Shown: positions 37,134 through 46,254, numbered from the stretch's first letter. The stretch is DNA of 64,000 nucleotides from Pseudochrobactrum kiredjianiae (GCF_030362795.1 NZ_JAUCBM010000001.1:744001-808000); one strand, 5' to 3'. The notes: generated by a model from the sequence alone, not told the origin. Program-made: numbers and translations.

Positions 37134-37222
37134 GTTTCAGACCTTTAGAAATAGTTCACTCTGGGACTGTGGCCGGAGCGGCGCAGGGCTATTTCGCAAT
37201 GCAACCACTCCGGTTTTCAATC

Positions 37223-38017
37223 TCAGTCGCCGAAGACGTCGTAGGTGAAATATTTCTTGGCGAGGGCTTCATATTCGCCGTTTTCACGAATGGTCTTGAT
37301 CGCGGTATTCATCTTTTCGCGCAGGGCATCATCACCTTTGCGCAGACCGATACCGACACCTGGCCCCAGAATTTCAATATCCGGCGCAGGGTTGCCTTTG
37401 GCATCGCAGCAGGACTGACCAATATCCGTTTTGAGGAAGTCTGCCATTGCGCCTGCATCGGCCATAACTGCATCCAGACGACCGGCAGCCAGATCATTAT
37501 TGGCTTCGTCCTGTGTCTGATATTCTTTCAAAGTTGCGCCTTTAGGCACAAAATGCTTTTCAACATAGCTCTGATGAATGGTCGAAACCTGTACACCGAC
37601 AGTTTTGTCAGCCAAGCCCTCGGCATTCGGCTCAAACTTGATATCCTTGGTGCCGATGATCATTGGCGGGATACTGTAATATTTGTCGGAGAAATCGATC
37701 TTCTTCTGGCGTTCCGCAGTGATCGACATCGAGCCCATAATCATATCAATCTTGCCGCTGGTCAGTGCCGGAATAATACCGTCCCATGCGATTGGTGTGG
37801 TTTCGCATTCAAGCTTGGCGGTTTTGCAGAGCAGACCTGCCAGATCGACCTCAAAACCATGCCACTGGCCGGACGCATCCGGATAATACATTGGCGGATA
37901 AGGTTCGGCACCGACAGCCACTTTCAGCGTCTGCGCCTGCGAAGGCAGAGTTGCGGCCAGTGTGATGGCCAGACCGGCGAAAACGGCGGTGGTGATTTTT
38001 TTGCTAAAGCTTTTCAT
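37223..38017 (-). CDS. Amino-acid/betaine-type ABC substrate-binding protein
   Basis: This 264-residue SBP_bac_3 protein has a signal peptide (MKSFSKKITTAVFAGLAITLAATLP, cleavage after SQA). Motifs: 'GAEPYPPMYYPDASGQWHGFEVDLAGLLC', 'AWDGIIPALTSGKIDMIMGSMSIT', 'GRLDAVMADAGA'. The extra cysteine pair ('DIGQSCCDAKGNPAPD') is a mid-protein insertion also seen in octopine/nopaline-type binding proteins. It lies between the ATPase and the permeases of one operon. Confidence 0.9.
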   Translation of the reverse strand: MKSFSKKITTAVFAGLAITLAATLPSQAQTLKVAVGAEPYPPMYYPDASGQWHGFEVDLAGLLCKTAKLECETTPIAWDGIIPALTSGKIDMIMGSMSITAERQKKIDFSDKYYSIPPMIIGTKDIKFEPNAEGLADKTVGVQVSTIHQSYVEKHFVPKGATLKEYQTQDEANNDLAAGRLDAVMADAGAMADFLKTDIGQSCCDAKGNPAPDIEILGPGVGIGLRKGDDALREKMNTAIKTIRENGEYEALAKKYFTYDVFGD

Positions 38018-38056
38018 TTGTTCCCTCTTTTATTGTTTATGCAATTATCTCTGTAA

Positions 38057-38830
38057 TCAGGCATCAACGGTACTGATGAACTTTTGCAACCGTTCCGATT
38101 TCGGGTTGCCGAACACCTCTTCCGGCGTGCCCTGTTCTTCAATCAGCCCGCCATGGACAAACACCACTTTGGACGCAACTTTGCGGGCAAACTTCATCTC
38201 GTGGGTGACAAGAATCATTGTGCGGTTTTCACGCGCCAGATCGGTGATCACGGCCAGTACTTCGCCCACCAGTTCGGGATCCAAAGCCGAGGTTGGCTCG
38301 TCAAACAGCATCGCGAGCGGCTGAATAGCGACTGCGCGGGCAATCGCTGCACGTTGCTGCTGACCACCGGACATAAAGCCCGGATATGTATGGCGCTTTT
38401 CATAAAGACCGACACGGCGCAGAATGGTTTCTGCCTCTGCAATCGCCTGATCCTTAGGGACGCCCAGCACATGCACAGGCGCTTCGATCACATTTTCCAG
38501 CACCGTCATGTGCTGCCAGAGATTGAAACTCTGAAACACCATGCCAAGACGGGAGCGAATACGCTGCACCTGCTTACGATTGGCCGGAACCTGTCCCTGT
38601 GCGCTATGACGCATTTTGATGGTTTCGCCATGAATGGCGATATCGCCTGAGGTCGGGATTTCCAGCATATTGATACAGCGCAGCAGCGTGGATTTGCCGG
38701 AGCCGCTGCCGCCGATAATGGCAACCACATCACCGGTTTGTGCTTCCAGCGACACACCTTTCAGCACTTCCAACGCGCCGTATTTCTTATGCAGATTACT
38801 GATGGATATGGCGCTTTGTGTCTGGAACAT
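38057..38830 (-). CDS. Amino-acid/betaine-type ABC ATPase
   Basis: This 257-residue HisP/OccP-type ATPase carries Walker A 'GGSGSGKST' near residue 38, 'GMVFQSFNLWQHMTVLENVIEAPVHVLG', 'SGGQQQRAAIARAVAIQPLAMLFDEPTSALDPELV', and the switch His in 'TMILVTHEM'. It is the first gene of the operon ATPase, SBP, permease, permease, flavoprotein. A GGGAG lies directly against the start codon, with AAGGA 10 nt further up, so initiation may use the latter. Confidence 0.92.
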   Translation of the reverse strand: MFQTQSAISISNLHKKYGALEVLKGVSLEAQTGDVVAIIGGSGSGKSTLLRCINMLEIPTSGDIAIHGETIKMRHSAQGQVPANRKQVQRIRSRLGMVFQSFNLWQHMTVLENVIEAPVHVLGVPKDQAIAEAETILRRVGLYEKRHTYPGFMSGGQQQRAAIARAVAIQPLAMLFDEPTSALDPELVGEVLAVITDLARENRTMILVTHEMKFARKVASKVVFVHGGLIEEQGTPEEVFGNPKSERLQKFISTVDA

Positions 38831-39067
38831 CTCCCGTTCGTCCTTATCTTTATGAGGTCTTCTATAGGGTAAAAATCAGCATTTACGCGCTTGCTGTCAG
38901 GCAAAGCGTATGAAAACGGCACGAAAGGCCGGTCTTGTGAGGTGTGATTGCTGATTATCGGCAGAGTGATTAGTTGGTCAGAAGTTCCTCATTGTTCCCC
39001 GTTGTCACCTTCCTGTTGTGTTTTTATTGCGGAGGGTGATCTTTGCTTGTTTTTTGAGGCTATACAT
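38831..39067. other. Divergent promoter region of the amine operon
   Basis: No gene is seen here. The stretch runs from the ATPase start to the TetR operator and should contain the operon's promoter. Confidence 0.5.
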
Positions 39068-39093
39068 TTGCATAGTGCTATGCAAGTGCATAG
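39068..39093. promoter_or_regulatory. Candidate TetR/BetI operator with a third half-site
   Basis: TTGCATAG-TG-CTATGCAA (39068-39085) is an 18-bp palindrome with perfect 8-bp arms. A third half-site, TGCATAG, follows at 39087-39093 in direct orientation. It lies about 80 bp upstream of the TetR gene and 240 bp from the divergent transport operon. Confidence 0.7.
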
Positions 39094-39174
39094 TTTGTGA
39101 AAAATCGCTGGTAAAGTGTCGTGTTTTGTCACACCTATGCAGCGGATGCAGCAAGCAAGGAGTATCAGGAAATA

Positions 39175-39795
39175 ATGTCGGGTTTATACAGGCATGCACC
39201 GGAGGGAGATCGCCGGCAGGAGCTGATTGAGGCAACGCTGGAATGTATTGCTGAGCTGGGCATTCAGTCGACGACGGTTCGTGCTGTGGCTGCTAAAGCG
39301 GGGGTAAGTAACGGCCTGATCCGGCATCACTTTGAGAATAAAGCGAATTTGATTGTTGCAGCCTATCGCAGAACGATGGAACTGATCACTGAGGCAGCAT
39401 TAGAAGTTCTGGCTTCGAAAGAGGGGACGCCGCATCAGCGTCTCAACCGGTTTGTGCGTGTGGCTCTGGGCGGGCAGGCTTCGGAATACCGGATGATTTC
39501 TCTCTGGGCGACATTCATCAGCCAGATCGGCGTTAATCCGGTTATTGCATCCCTGCGCAGTGAGGAATATCTCAGCTTTCGCCGCGCCACAGAAGCCCTG
39601 ATTGCTGAAGTCTTTGCTGCGGAAGGCCGTAATCCCTCGACTGAAGAGGTCGAGAAAATGGCTATTGTTGCCAATGCGGTGCTTGATGGTTTGTGGATTG
39701 AAGCCTGTCTGGATGAAAGCGGTAAAACCGTTGAGCAGATGATCGATCTCGGCATCAGCTCTTTTGAGACGCTGATGAATGTGAAGCTGACCTGA
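39175..39795 (+). CDS. TetR-family regulator, BetI-like
   Basis: This 206-residue regulator has an N-terminal TetR HTH ('RRQELIEATLECIAELGIQSTTVRAVAAKAGVSNGLIRHHFENKANLIVAAYRRTME', about 11-67) and a C-terminal BetI-type domain ('YRMISLWATFISQIGVNPVI', 'ANAVLDGLWIEACLDE'). BetI represses choline and betaine genes, which fits the divergent amine/betaine operon. The start was set at 39175 with AGGAA 5 nt upstream; extending to 39121 would add 18 residues not typical of the family. Confidence 0.88.
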   Translation: MSGLYRHAPEGDRRQELIEATLECIAELGIQSTTVRAVAAKAGVSNGLIRHHFENKANLIVAAYRRTMELITEAALEVLASKEGTPHQRLNRFVRVALGGQASEYRMISLWATFISQIGVNPVIASLRSEEYLSFRRATEALIAEVFAAEGRNPSTEEVEKMAIVANAVLDGLWIEACLDESGKTVEQMIDLGISSFETLMNVKLT

Positions 39796-39817
39796 TTGCC
39801 ATCAGCGCTTTTATAAA

Positions 39818-39862
39818 ACCGGAGCCATTGATGGGATGAGCTTTCCCTTCAGATGCTCCGGT
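39818..39862. terminator. Hairpin between convergent TetR and phosphoribosyltransferase genes
   Basis: ACCGGAGC (39818-39825) pairs with GCTCCGGT (39855-39862) over a long loop with further partial pairing. It fills the 76-bp convergent gap; the T tail is weak. Confidence 0.55.
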
Positions 39863-39871
39863 CGTTATAAA

Positions 39872-40558
39872 TTATCCGGCGATTGTCCAGCCGCCGTTTT
39901 CACCGTGTTCCAGCATCGGTGTGGTGAAACAGCCGCGTGTCATCTGGGCAAATTCAGTGCCAAGTTGCTCAAGCGGTGCACGCCAGCGCTGGGTTTGCAG
40001 CATTGCCGCACCGATAACGACGGGCTTGAATGCACGGGAATTCAGCAGATTGAGCGCAGCCACAATCGACGTGCCGCTGGAGATCACATCATCCACCAGA
40101 GCAATGCGGCGGCCGTCAAGCAGCGGCAGCATACGCGGGTCGATATAGAGCCGTTTGATCTGATCCGGTGTGGTGATGGAAGACAGCGGAACTGACAGTT
40201 CTTCCTCATACCAGAATTTGCGCGAGGTACCCAAAGGCACATAGCGGCTATGGCCGAGTTTACGCGCCACTTCACTGGCAAGGGTCAGACCCAGTGTCGG
40301 CAGGCCGACAATCACATCCGGTTCAAATGCTTTGAGTTTCACGGCCAGATCATCGGACAAGGCATCAACCACATCAAAGGCAGCCTGATTGACGATCAAC
40401 GATGCCAGTGCATGTTGTTTATCCGAGAGCGGGCGGATCGGCAGTTGCAACTGACGACCATCATCCAGCGTGGCTGGAAAGAAAGTCTCATGCACGCCCT
40501 GCACATCAAAGGTTTCAGGTGCATAGAGCTTTTGCCAGAATTCATGCGATTGCATCAT
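39872..40558 (-). CDS. Phosphoribosyltransferase
   Basis: This 228-residue type I PRTase has the PRPP-binding motif 'RIALVDDVISSGTS' at about 151-164 and a ligand-site loop 'PDVIVGLPTLGLTLASEVARKLGHSRYVPLGTSRKFWYEEELSV'. It would join a purine base to PRPP. It is the last gene of the nucleoside operon, and its start overlaps the M20 stop by 17 bp with GGGAG upstream. The substrate (adenine, hypoxanthine or xanthine) is uncertain; hypoxanthine made by the nearby adenine deaminase is a natural candidate. Confidence 0.87.
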   Translation of the reverse strand: MMQSHEFWQKLYAPETFDVQGVHETFFPATLDDGRQLQLPIRPLSDKQHALASLIVNQAAFDVVDALSDDLAVKLKAFEPDVIVGLPTLGLTLASEVARKLGHSRYVPLGTSRKFWYEEELSVPLSSITTPDQIKRLYIDPRMLPLLDGRRIALVDDVISSGTSIVAALNLLNSRAFKPVVIGAAMLQTQRWRAPLEQLGTEFAQMTRGCFTTPMLEHGENGGWTIAG

Positions 40559-41723
40559 GGTCTCCCGACAATTCCTGCTCCACAAGGCGCGTCCAGAAAC
40601 GTACGCCGTGTTCAATGGCATCGTCATTGAAGTCGTAAGCGGTATTGTGGTGCAGGGCACCGTCGACAGCAGGGCCATTGCCGAGCCAAACATAGCAACC
40701 CGGTGCTTCACCGGCGAAGAAGGCGAAATCATCACCCGCAGTGGAAGGCGGGAAGCTGGTGCGCACTTTGCTGCCAAACACATCCTGTGCGGCACGTAAT
40801 GCGCGTGCTGTGGCGTCGGCATTGTTGACGACCGGCGGGATACGACGGATAAAATCATACTCAGCAGCAATGCCATACATCATCGCAGTACCCTGCGCGA
40901 GGCGGCCGATTTCCTGCTCAAGCTGGTCACGGACATGCGGGGTATAAGCACGGGCTGTGCCGCCGATTTCCACAATATCCGGAATAACATTAAGCGCCTT
41001 CGGGTCACCGGCCTGTAAAGAGCAGGCGCTGACGACTGCCGGTTGTAACGGATCAACCACGCGGCCGATAATCGTCTGTAATGAAGCGATGAAAGTTGCG
41101 GCTGCCGTGACCGGATCTTTACCGAGATGCGGTTTTGCACCATGGGTGCCGGTGCCGCGGAAAGTCACACGCCAGCTGTCGGAAGAGGCAAGCTGCGGGC
41201 CTTCAACCACGGCGATTTCATCAGGATCAAGACCCGGCATATTATGCAAGCCATAGACCGCATCGCACGGAAACAGGTTGAACAATCCTTCTTCAACCAT
41301 GCGCTTGGCGCCACCGCGACCTTCTTCTGCAGGCTGGAAGATGAAATGCACGGTACCTGAGAAATTACGGCTTTTTGCCAGCGCACGGGCTGCTCCGAGC
41401 AGAAGCGTGGTGTGACCATCATGGCCGCAGGCATGCATCTTACCGGCGAATTTTGATTTATAAGGACGATCCGCCATTTCCGGCATTGCCAGTGCATCCA
41501 TATCGGCGCGCAGGCCAATGGTGCGGGTGCCGTTACCAATTTGTAAAGTGCCGACCACGCCAGTGCCGCCAAGACCGCGATGAATGGTGATGCCTGCCTC
41601 TTCCAGAAGTTTGGCAACAATATCCGAGGTGCGGGTTTCTTCAAAACCGAGTTCAGGATGCGCATGCAGATCACGGCGCAACGCGGTCAGAAAAGCAATA
41701 TCGTCGAGGATAGGATCAGTCAT
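40542..41723 (-). CDS. M20 amidohydrolase (hippurate/IAA-amino acid hydrolase type)
   Basis: This 393-residue zinc amidohydrolase has 'DLHAHPELGFEE' near residue 20, 'RADMDALAMPE' near 72, metal ligands in 'KMHACGHDGHTTLLLG' (Cys99, His101, His104), and catalytic Glu in 'QPAEEGRGGAKRM'. It cuts N-acyl amino acids or similar amides. In this nucleoside operon the true substrate is unknown; N-acylated nucleobases or an amide-linked precursor is a guess. It overlaps the phosphoribosyltransferase and lies 5 bp from ade. Confidence 0.87.
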   Translation of the reverse strand: MTDPILDDIAFLTALRRDLHAHPELGFEETRTSDIVAKLLEEAGITIHRGLGGTGVVGTLQIGNGTRTIGLRADMDALAMPEMADRPYKSKFAGKMHACGHDGHTTLLLGAARALAKSRNFSGTVHFIFQPAEEGRGGAKRMVEEGLFNLFPCDAVYGLHNMPGLDPDEIAVVEGPQLASSDSWRVTFRGTGTHGAKPHLGKDPVTAAATFIASLQTIIGRVVDPLQPAVVSACSLQAGDPKALNVIPDIVEIGGTARAYTPHVRDQLEQEIGRLAQGTAMMYGIAAEYDFIRRIPPVVNNADATARALRAAQDVFGSKVRTSFPPSTAGDDFAFFAGEAPGCYVWLGNGPAVDGALHHNTAYDFNDDAIEHGVRFWTRLVEQELSGDHDAIA

Positions 41724-41728
41724 AGGTA

Positions 41729-43510
41729 TTACTCTGTCACTTGCAAAATAGGGGAGGCCAGCACTTGTCCGGTTTTAACATCGGCAATGCCCTGATCGGT
41801 CTGGTGCGGGCCGGCATTGCAGGCCAGAGTTGCACCAAAACAGGCTTTGAAAATGAGATAAGGCGGCTGCCAGTCAACCACATCATCCATAGCTGTGCGC
41901 AAAGCGGCAAACTGTGCGGCGACATCGGCCAGCGATGCTTCTGATACCAGACCGGAGACCGGCAGTGGCAGCAGGGCAGTGACTTTGCCACCGAATGCAA
42001 CAGCCATGCCGCCACCGGCAGCAATCACCGCATTGGCTGCGAGTGCCATATCTTCTTCATTGCCGCCGAAAACTGTGAGATTATGGCTGTCATGGGAAAC
42101 TGTGGTGGCGAAAGCACCGCGCCAGCTGCCCCATTCACGCAGGAAACCAACGCGCGGCTTCGCTTCTGCGCGGCCATGGCGATGGGCAACGGCAATCATA
42201 GTTGCACCTTGTGGTGGAACCACAAAACCATTGGCGACTTCCGTTTCCGCTTGTCCCCATTGGGTAAAGCGTGGGCGGTCAATGGTTGCCACAACAACAC
42301 GCTTGGCATCACTGCGAATACGGAAATCATCGGCGCTTAAAGCACCGATCTTCATAGATTGCAGGAACTCACCGGCGCTGGTGCTGGTGAGGGCATGTGC
42401 GAGAACGCCATTTTCAGCAGCTACGGTACCGTTGGTCAGCACTGTCTTTGCAGTGAAGTCGGACAAGTTGTCGAAGATCACAATATCCGCACGGCGGCCT
42501 GCTGCAATCAGACCGAGGTCATCGCGGCCAAAGCGGCGTGCTGCATTGAGCGTTGCCGCCTGCAATGCCCATTCCGGTTTCATGCCGTAGCGCACCAAGC
42601 GGCGCACCACATCATCAAGACCACCGGCATTGAGCAGATCATCAGGGAACACATCATCCGTGCAGAGTGTCACCGTCTGCGGCAAATGGCCGAGACGGTT
42701 CAGTTCCTGCACAAATTCCGGCAACAGATGGTCGTGGGACCCGCGCATCTCAATCGTCAGACCGGCACGCAGTTTTTCCATCAGATCTTGGCCGGAAACC
42801 AGTTCATGATCGGAGGTTACACCCGCAGCCATAAAGGCCGCGAGATCAGAGCCGGTGAGGCTGCGTGCATGGCCGCAAACCGGCTTGCCCGCTGCCAGCC
42901 CCGCATGGACAATGGCACTCATTCGCGGTTCACCGTCAATGACATTGCGCATGGTCATGACCTCGGCAATGCCGCCGATTTCAGTCCGCGCCAGCAGGTT
43001 ATTCAGCACGTCAGCGTCAAAGTCCGCTCCGGCCAGTTCCAACCCTGGTGCGGAGGGCACGCAGGAAGGTGCCAGCATAATGGTACGCAGCGGCAGATCA
43101 CGGGTTGCCGCGATTGCCCAGTCAACACCGGCTACGCCATGCACATTGCCGAATTCATGCGGATCCCAGACAATGGTTGTCACACCACGCGGGACTACAG
43201 CTTGTGCATAGGTGGCAGGGGTGATCATCGAGCTTTCAATATGCATATGCGTATCGATCAGACCCGGCGTGATATAACCGCCTTTGGCATCAATGATTTT
43301 GGCTGCGTCCTTGCGGCTGTCCGGTGCATGAACGGAGGCAATCAGGGCGCCGGTGATGCCGATATCGGCACGGCGATGCTCTCCGGTCACCATATCAATG
43401 ATAGTGCCGTTGATGATCAGACAGTCAAACGCTTCCGCACCGCGTGCCGCAGCTGTTGCATGCAGGCGCAGTTCAGGGGAACTCAAATCAAAGGGTTCTG
43501 CACGTGTCAT
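41729..43510 (-). CDS. ade: Adenine deaminase
   Basis: This 593-residue Ade-family enzyme deaminates adenine to hypoxanthine and ammonia, with a metal centre. Motifs: 'GGYITPGLIDTHMHIESSMITP' (HMH at 88-90), 'GVTTIVWDPHEFGNVHGVAGVDW', 'PVCGHARSLTGSDLAAF', 'VSHDSHNLTVFGGNEEDMALAAN', and the C-terminal Gly/Ala-rich domain. E. coli Ade is 588 residues. It overlaps the nucleoside hydrolase gene by 4 bp, so bases freed by the hydrolase are processed here. Confidence 0.93.
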   Translation of the reverse strand: MTRAEPFDLSSPELRLHATAAARGAEAFDCLIINGTIIDMVTGEHRRADIGITGALIASVHAPDSRKDAAKIIDAKGGYITPGLIDTHMHIESSMITPATYAQAVVPRGVTTIVWDPHEFGNVHGVAGVDWAIAATRDLPLRTIMLAPSCVPSAPGLELAGADFDADVLNNLLARTEIGGIAEVMTMRNVIDGEPRMSAIVHAGLAAGKPVCGHARSLTGSDLAAFMAAGVTSDHELVSGQDLMEKLRAGLTIEMRGSHDHLLPEFVQELNRLGHLPQTVTLCTDDVFPDDLLNAGGLDDVVRRLVRYGMKPEWALQAATLNAARRFGRDDLGLIAAGRRADIVIFDNLSDFTAKTVLTNGTVAAENGVLAHALTSTSAGEFLQSMKIGALSADDFRIRSDAKRVVVATIDRPRFTQWGQAETEVANGFVVPPQGATMIAVAHRHGRAEAKPRVGFLREWGSWRGAFATTVSHDSHNLTVFGGNEEDMALAANAVIAAGGGMAVAFGGKVTALLPLPVSGLVSEASLADVAAQFAALRTAMDDVVDWQPPYLIFKACFGATLACNAGPHQTDQGIADVKTGQVLASPILQVTE

Positions 43511-44433
43511 GATTTGGCTGCCTCTGTTCTGAGGGTATCGAGAATAATGCCGAGAATGGCCTCCGCATCGCCGTCAGCTGCATAGGCAGCATTGAATGTG
43601 GCATGGCTGGAACGCGTTTCTACCACAGTGCGGCCGCGTGTCAGCGAGCCGCAAAGTTCCGCACCAATGAAAGCCCTGTCAAAACGCACGAGATCAGGAC
43701 GGGCAAAAGCCACAGCTGCCGCCGGATCATAGAGCGCCATGGCAGTACGGCCACGCGAGATCGCAATATTGATAAAGCCGCCGGTCATATCGGCAATCAA
43801 AGCGGCATTGGCACCACCAGCTGCACGGATCGGATGCACATCATCCGGTGTGGCCAGAATCTTACGGCAGAAATCAAGCTCCACCATTTTCAGCGGCAAC
43901 TCATGAGCAAGCACGATCGCCAGCGCTTCCGGATCGGCCAGAGCATTAAATTCGGCTGAGGCCGTGTGGTTGCCTTTGCCAACGCCGCCGCCCATCCAGA
44001 CGAGCTCGTCAATCCGTGCTGCCAGATCAGGGCGTGCCAGTGCCAGCGCGGCAATATTGGTGAGGGGGCCAAGTGCAAGAACGCGTTTGGTGCCGCAGGT
44101 ATTTTCAAGCCAGTGGCACAGGGCGGTGAAGGCACAGCCCTGTGTATTATCTTCACAGACAGGCAGGTTCAGGCCGAGTGTCGGAATGCCGGTTTCACCG
44201 AGAATTCCGGCGGCAGTTTCAATCTCCGCCAGAACCGGTTTGTGCCGCCCGCGATAGATCGGAAAATCCCAGCCGAAAACCTGTGTCGCTCCAGCCGCAT
44301 TGCGGCAGACCTGACCAAGCTCCGTATTTCCGAAAACCAGAGACACACCGTCGATTTCAAGACCCAGATGTTTCACCACCAGAATGGCGGCGATATCATC
44401 AAAGCCCATATCCGTATCAATCCAGACACCCAT
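43507..44433 (-). CDS. Nucleoside hydrolase (IunH-family)
   Basis: This 308-residue IUNH protein splits a nucleoside into base and ribose. The calcium-binding N-terminus 'VWIDTDMGFDDIAAIL' carries the conserved Asp cluster (Asp8, Asp12, Asp13), and 'LALGPLTNIAALALARPDL' and 'VWMGGGVGKGNHTASAEFNALADPEA' are family signatures. Near residue 236 'ALYDPAAAVAF' has Tyr where His-Asp is common, which may alter substrate choice. It is the first enzyme gene after the transporter in the operon and overlaps ade by 4 bp. Confidence 0.88.
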   Translation of the reverse strand: MGVWIDTDMGFDDIAAILVVKHLGLEIDGVSLVFGNTELGQVCRNAAGATQVFGWDFPIYRGRHKPVLAEIETAAGILGETGIPTLGLNLPVCEDNTQGCAFTALCHWLENTCGTKRVLALGPLTNIAALALARPDLAARIDELVWMGGGVGKGNHTASAEFNALADPEALAIVLAHELPLKMVELDFCRKILATPDDVHPIRAAGGANAALIADMTGGFINIAISRGRTAMALYDPAAAVAFARPDLVRFDRAFIGAELCGSLTRGRTVVETRSSHATFNAAYAADGDAEAILGIILDTLRTEAAKS

Positions 44434-44441
44434 GCTGCAAT

Positions 44442-45464
44442 TTACTCCCGTTCCAGAATTGCCGCCTGATCAACTGGCAGATCAAAGGCAACCTCATCGC
44501 CCAGTGTATAGGCAGGCAATGTGGCATCAACATCCGCTTTGACAGAGCCGAATGGTGTTTCCAGCACATATTCACGGGTGTTACCGGCAAATGCGGCGCC
44601 GCGCACAATACCTTTGAGCGGGCCGGTACCAAGCGTGACGATCTTTGGACGGAACGCCAGACCGGCAGCTTTTGGCAGTGGTGCATTGAGCGGCACTTCA
44701 CCACTTTCGGAATAGAGTTTGCCGTCGCGGATCGCATAGACATTCTCGAAACCGACAAAATCCGCGACAAAACGCGATGCCGGATGATTATAGATTTCTT
44801 CCGGTGTGCCGATCTGTTCAATCGCACCGGCACGCATCACCACGATACGGTCAGCCAGCGCCAGCGCTTCTGCCTGATCGTGGGTTACGAAGATCATGGT
44901 GACGCCGGTTTCCTGCTGCACGCGCTGCAATTCGGTGCGCATGTCGAGACGCAGACGTGCATCCAGATTGGACAGCGGCTCATCCAGCAGCAGCACTTTC
45001 GGCTCCATCACCATCGAACGGGCAAGGGCAACACGCTGCTGCTGACCACCGGACAATTCCGGTGGCTTACGGTCAGCGAATTTGGCCAGACCAACGGATT
45101 TCAGGCCGCTTTCGACCTTCTGGCGCAGTTCATCACCCTTGATACCTTTGAGTTTGAGACCGAAGGCAACATTGTCGAACACGCTCAGATGCGGGAACAG
45201 CGCATAGGACTGAAATACCAGCCCGATTTCGCGCTTATTGGCAGCAACACGGGTAATGTCTTTGTCGTCAAGACGGATAGTGCCGCCTGCCACATCCATC
45301 AGGCCTGCAATCGCACGCATGGTGGTGGTTTTGCCGCAACCCGAAGGGCCGAGCAGCGCCAGCAACTCACCTTTGTTGATCGTGAGATTGAGTTTATCCA
45401 CGGCTGTGGTGTTGCCGTAGCGCAGTGTCAGCTGGTCGAGAGTAAGAAAGGCTTGATCAGACAT
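44442..45464 (-). CDS. PotA-type ABC ATPase
   Basis: This 340-residue spermidine/putrescine-type ATPase carries 'LLGPSGCGKTTTMRAIAGL' near residue 35, 'VFQSYALFPHLSVFDNVAFGLKLKG', 'LSGGQQQRVALARSMVMEPKVLLLDEPLSNLDARLR', and switch His in 'FVTHDQAEALALADRI'. A TOBE domain fills the C-terminus. It starts 8 bp inside the end of the permease gene (translational coupling). Its partners are the PotB/PotC/PotD-like genes upstream. Confidence 0.92.
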   Translation of the reverse strand: MSDQAFLTLDQLTLRYGNTTAVDKLNLTINKGELLALLGPSGCGKTTTMRAIAGLMDVAGGTIRLDDKDITRVAANKREIGLVFQSYALFPHLSVFDNVAFGLKLKGIKGDELRQKVESGLKSVGLAKFADRKPPELSGGQQQRVALARSMVMEPKVLLLDEPLSNLDARLRLDMRTELQRVQQETGVTMIFVTHDQAEALALADRIVVMRAGAIEQIGTPEEIYNHPASRFVADFVGFENVYAIRDGKLYSESGEVPLNAPLPKAAGLAFRPKIVTLGTGPLKGIVRGAAFAGNTREYVLETPFGSVKADVDATLPAYTLGDEVAFDLPVDQAAILERE

Positions 45465-46254
45465 AGCGGGAGAATCCTAGGAAACGTTCTGCGAGAAGGA
45501 CAATGCCCATGGACAGAAAAGCAAGCAGAGAGGAGAGGGCGGCGATGGAAGGGTCAAAAACGATTTCCATATAGCCCAGCATATCGATTGGCAGGGTGCG
45601 GACACCTGGACCGGAGAGGAACAGCGACACCGGCACCTGATTGAAGCTGGTGACAAAGCCGAGAATGAAAGCGGAAAGAATACCGCCTTTGATATTCGGC
45701 ATCACCACGCGGAAGAATGCACCGGCGCGCGAGCAGCCGAGCAGCACAGCCGCTTCTTCCATGTCAGAGCGCAGATTGTTGAGGCTGGCAGACACCACAC
45801 GCACCGCATAAGGCAGCACCAGTGCCGTATGTGCCAAAAACAGTGCCAGCGTGATCGACATGCCAACCGGCACCACGAAATAACGCAAGAGTGCCAGACC
45901 GACGATGATACCCGGCACAATGATCGGCGAAGAGACGATCGTGCGCACAGTTTCAGAAAACGGCATGTCATAGCGTGCCATCGCATAGGCTGCCGGTACA
46001 CCAAGTGCTAAAGCCACCAGAGTACCGCCGATCGCCAGAACCATGGAGGTGACGAAGCTCTGCTGGAAACTCTCGATGGTAAAGACCTTATAGACCCATT
46101 TCAGCGAGAAACCCTGTGGCGGGAATGCCAGTGTGTCACCAGCCGAGAAAGAGGCGGCAACGATGATGAGAAACGGGCCGATCAGAAAGACAATGACGAG
46201 CCAGAGAACCAGATTGGCCGGATTAATCAGCCGTGAAAGCAAATTCGTGTTCAT
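45457..46254 (-). CDS. PotC-type ABC permease
   Basis: This 265-residue permease has the PotC pattern: N-terminal membrane segment 'LVLWLVIVFLIGPFLIIVAASFSAG', 'PAAYAMARYDMPF' near residue 87, and the EAA loop 'MEEAAVLLGCSRAGAFFRVVMPNIKGG'. The start overlaps the potB-like stop by 4 bp (ATGA). Confidence 0.92.
   Translation of the reverse strand: MNTNLLSRLINPANLVLWLVIVFLIGPFLIIVAASFSAGDTLAFPPQGFSLKWVYKVFTIESFQQSFVTSMVLAIGGTLVALALGVPAAYAMARYDMPFSETVRTIVSSPIIVPGIIVGLALLRYFVVPVGMSITLALFLAHTALVLPYAVRVVSASLNNLRSDMEEAAVLLGCSRAGAFFRVVMPNIKGGILSAFILGFVTSFNQVPVSLFLSGPGVRTLPIDMLGYMEIVFDPSIAALSSLLAFLSMGIVLLAERFLGFSRYV

Noticed and set aside
42359-43585. A 408-codon plus-strand frame antisense to adenine deaminase
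   Set aside because: The minus strand encodes all Ade motifs; the other frame has none.
44142-45644. A 500-codon plus-strand frame over the nucleoside hydrolase and PotA-like genes
   Set aside because: It crosses two well-supported genes on the opposite strand and has no recognisable domain.
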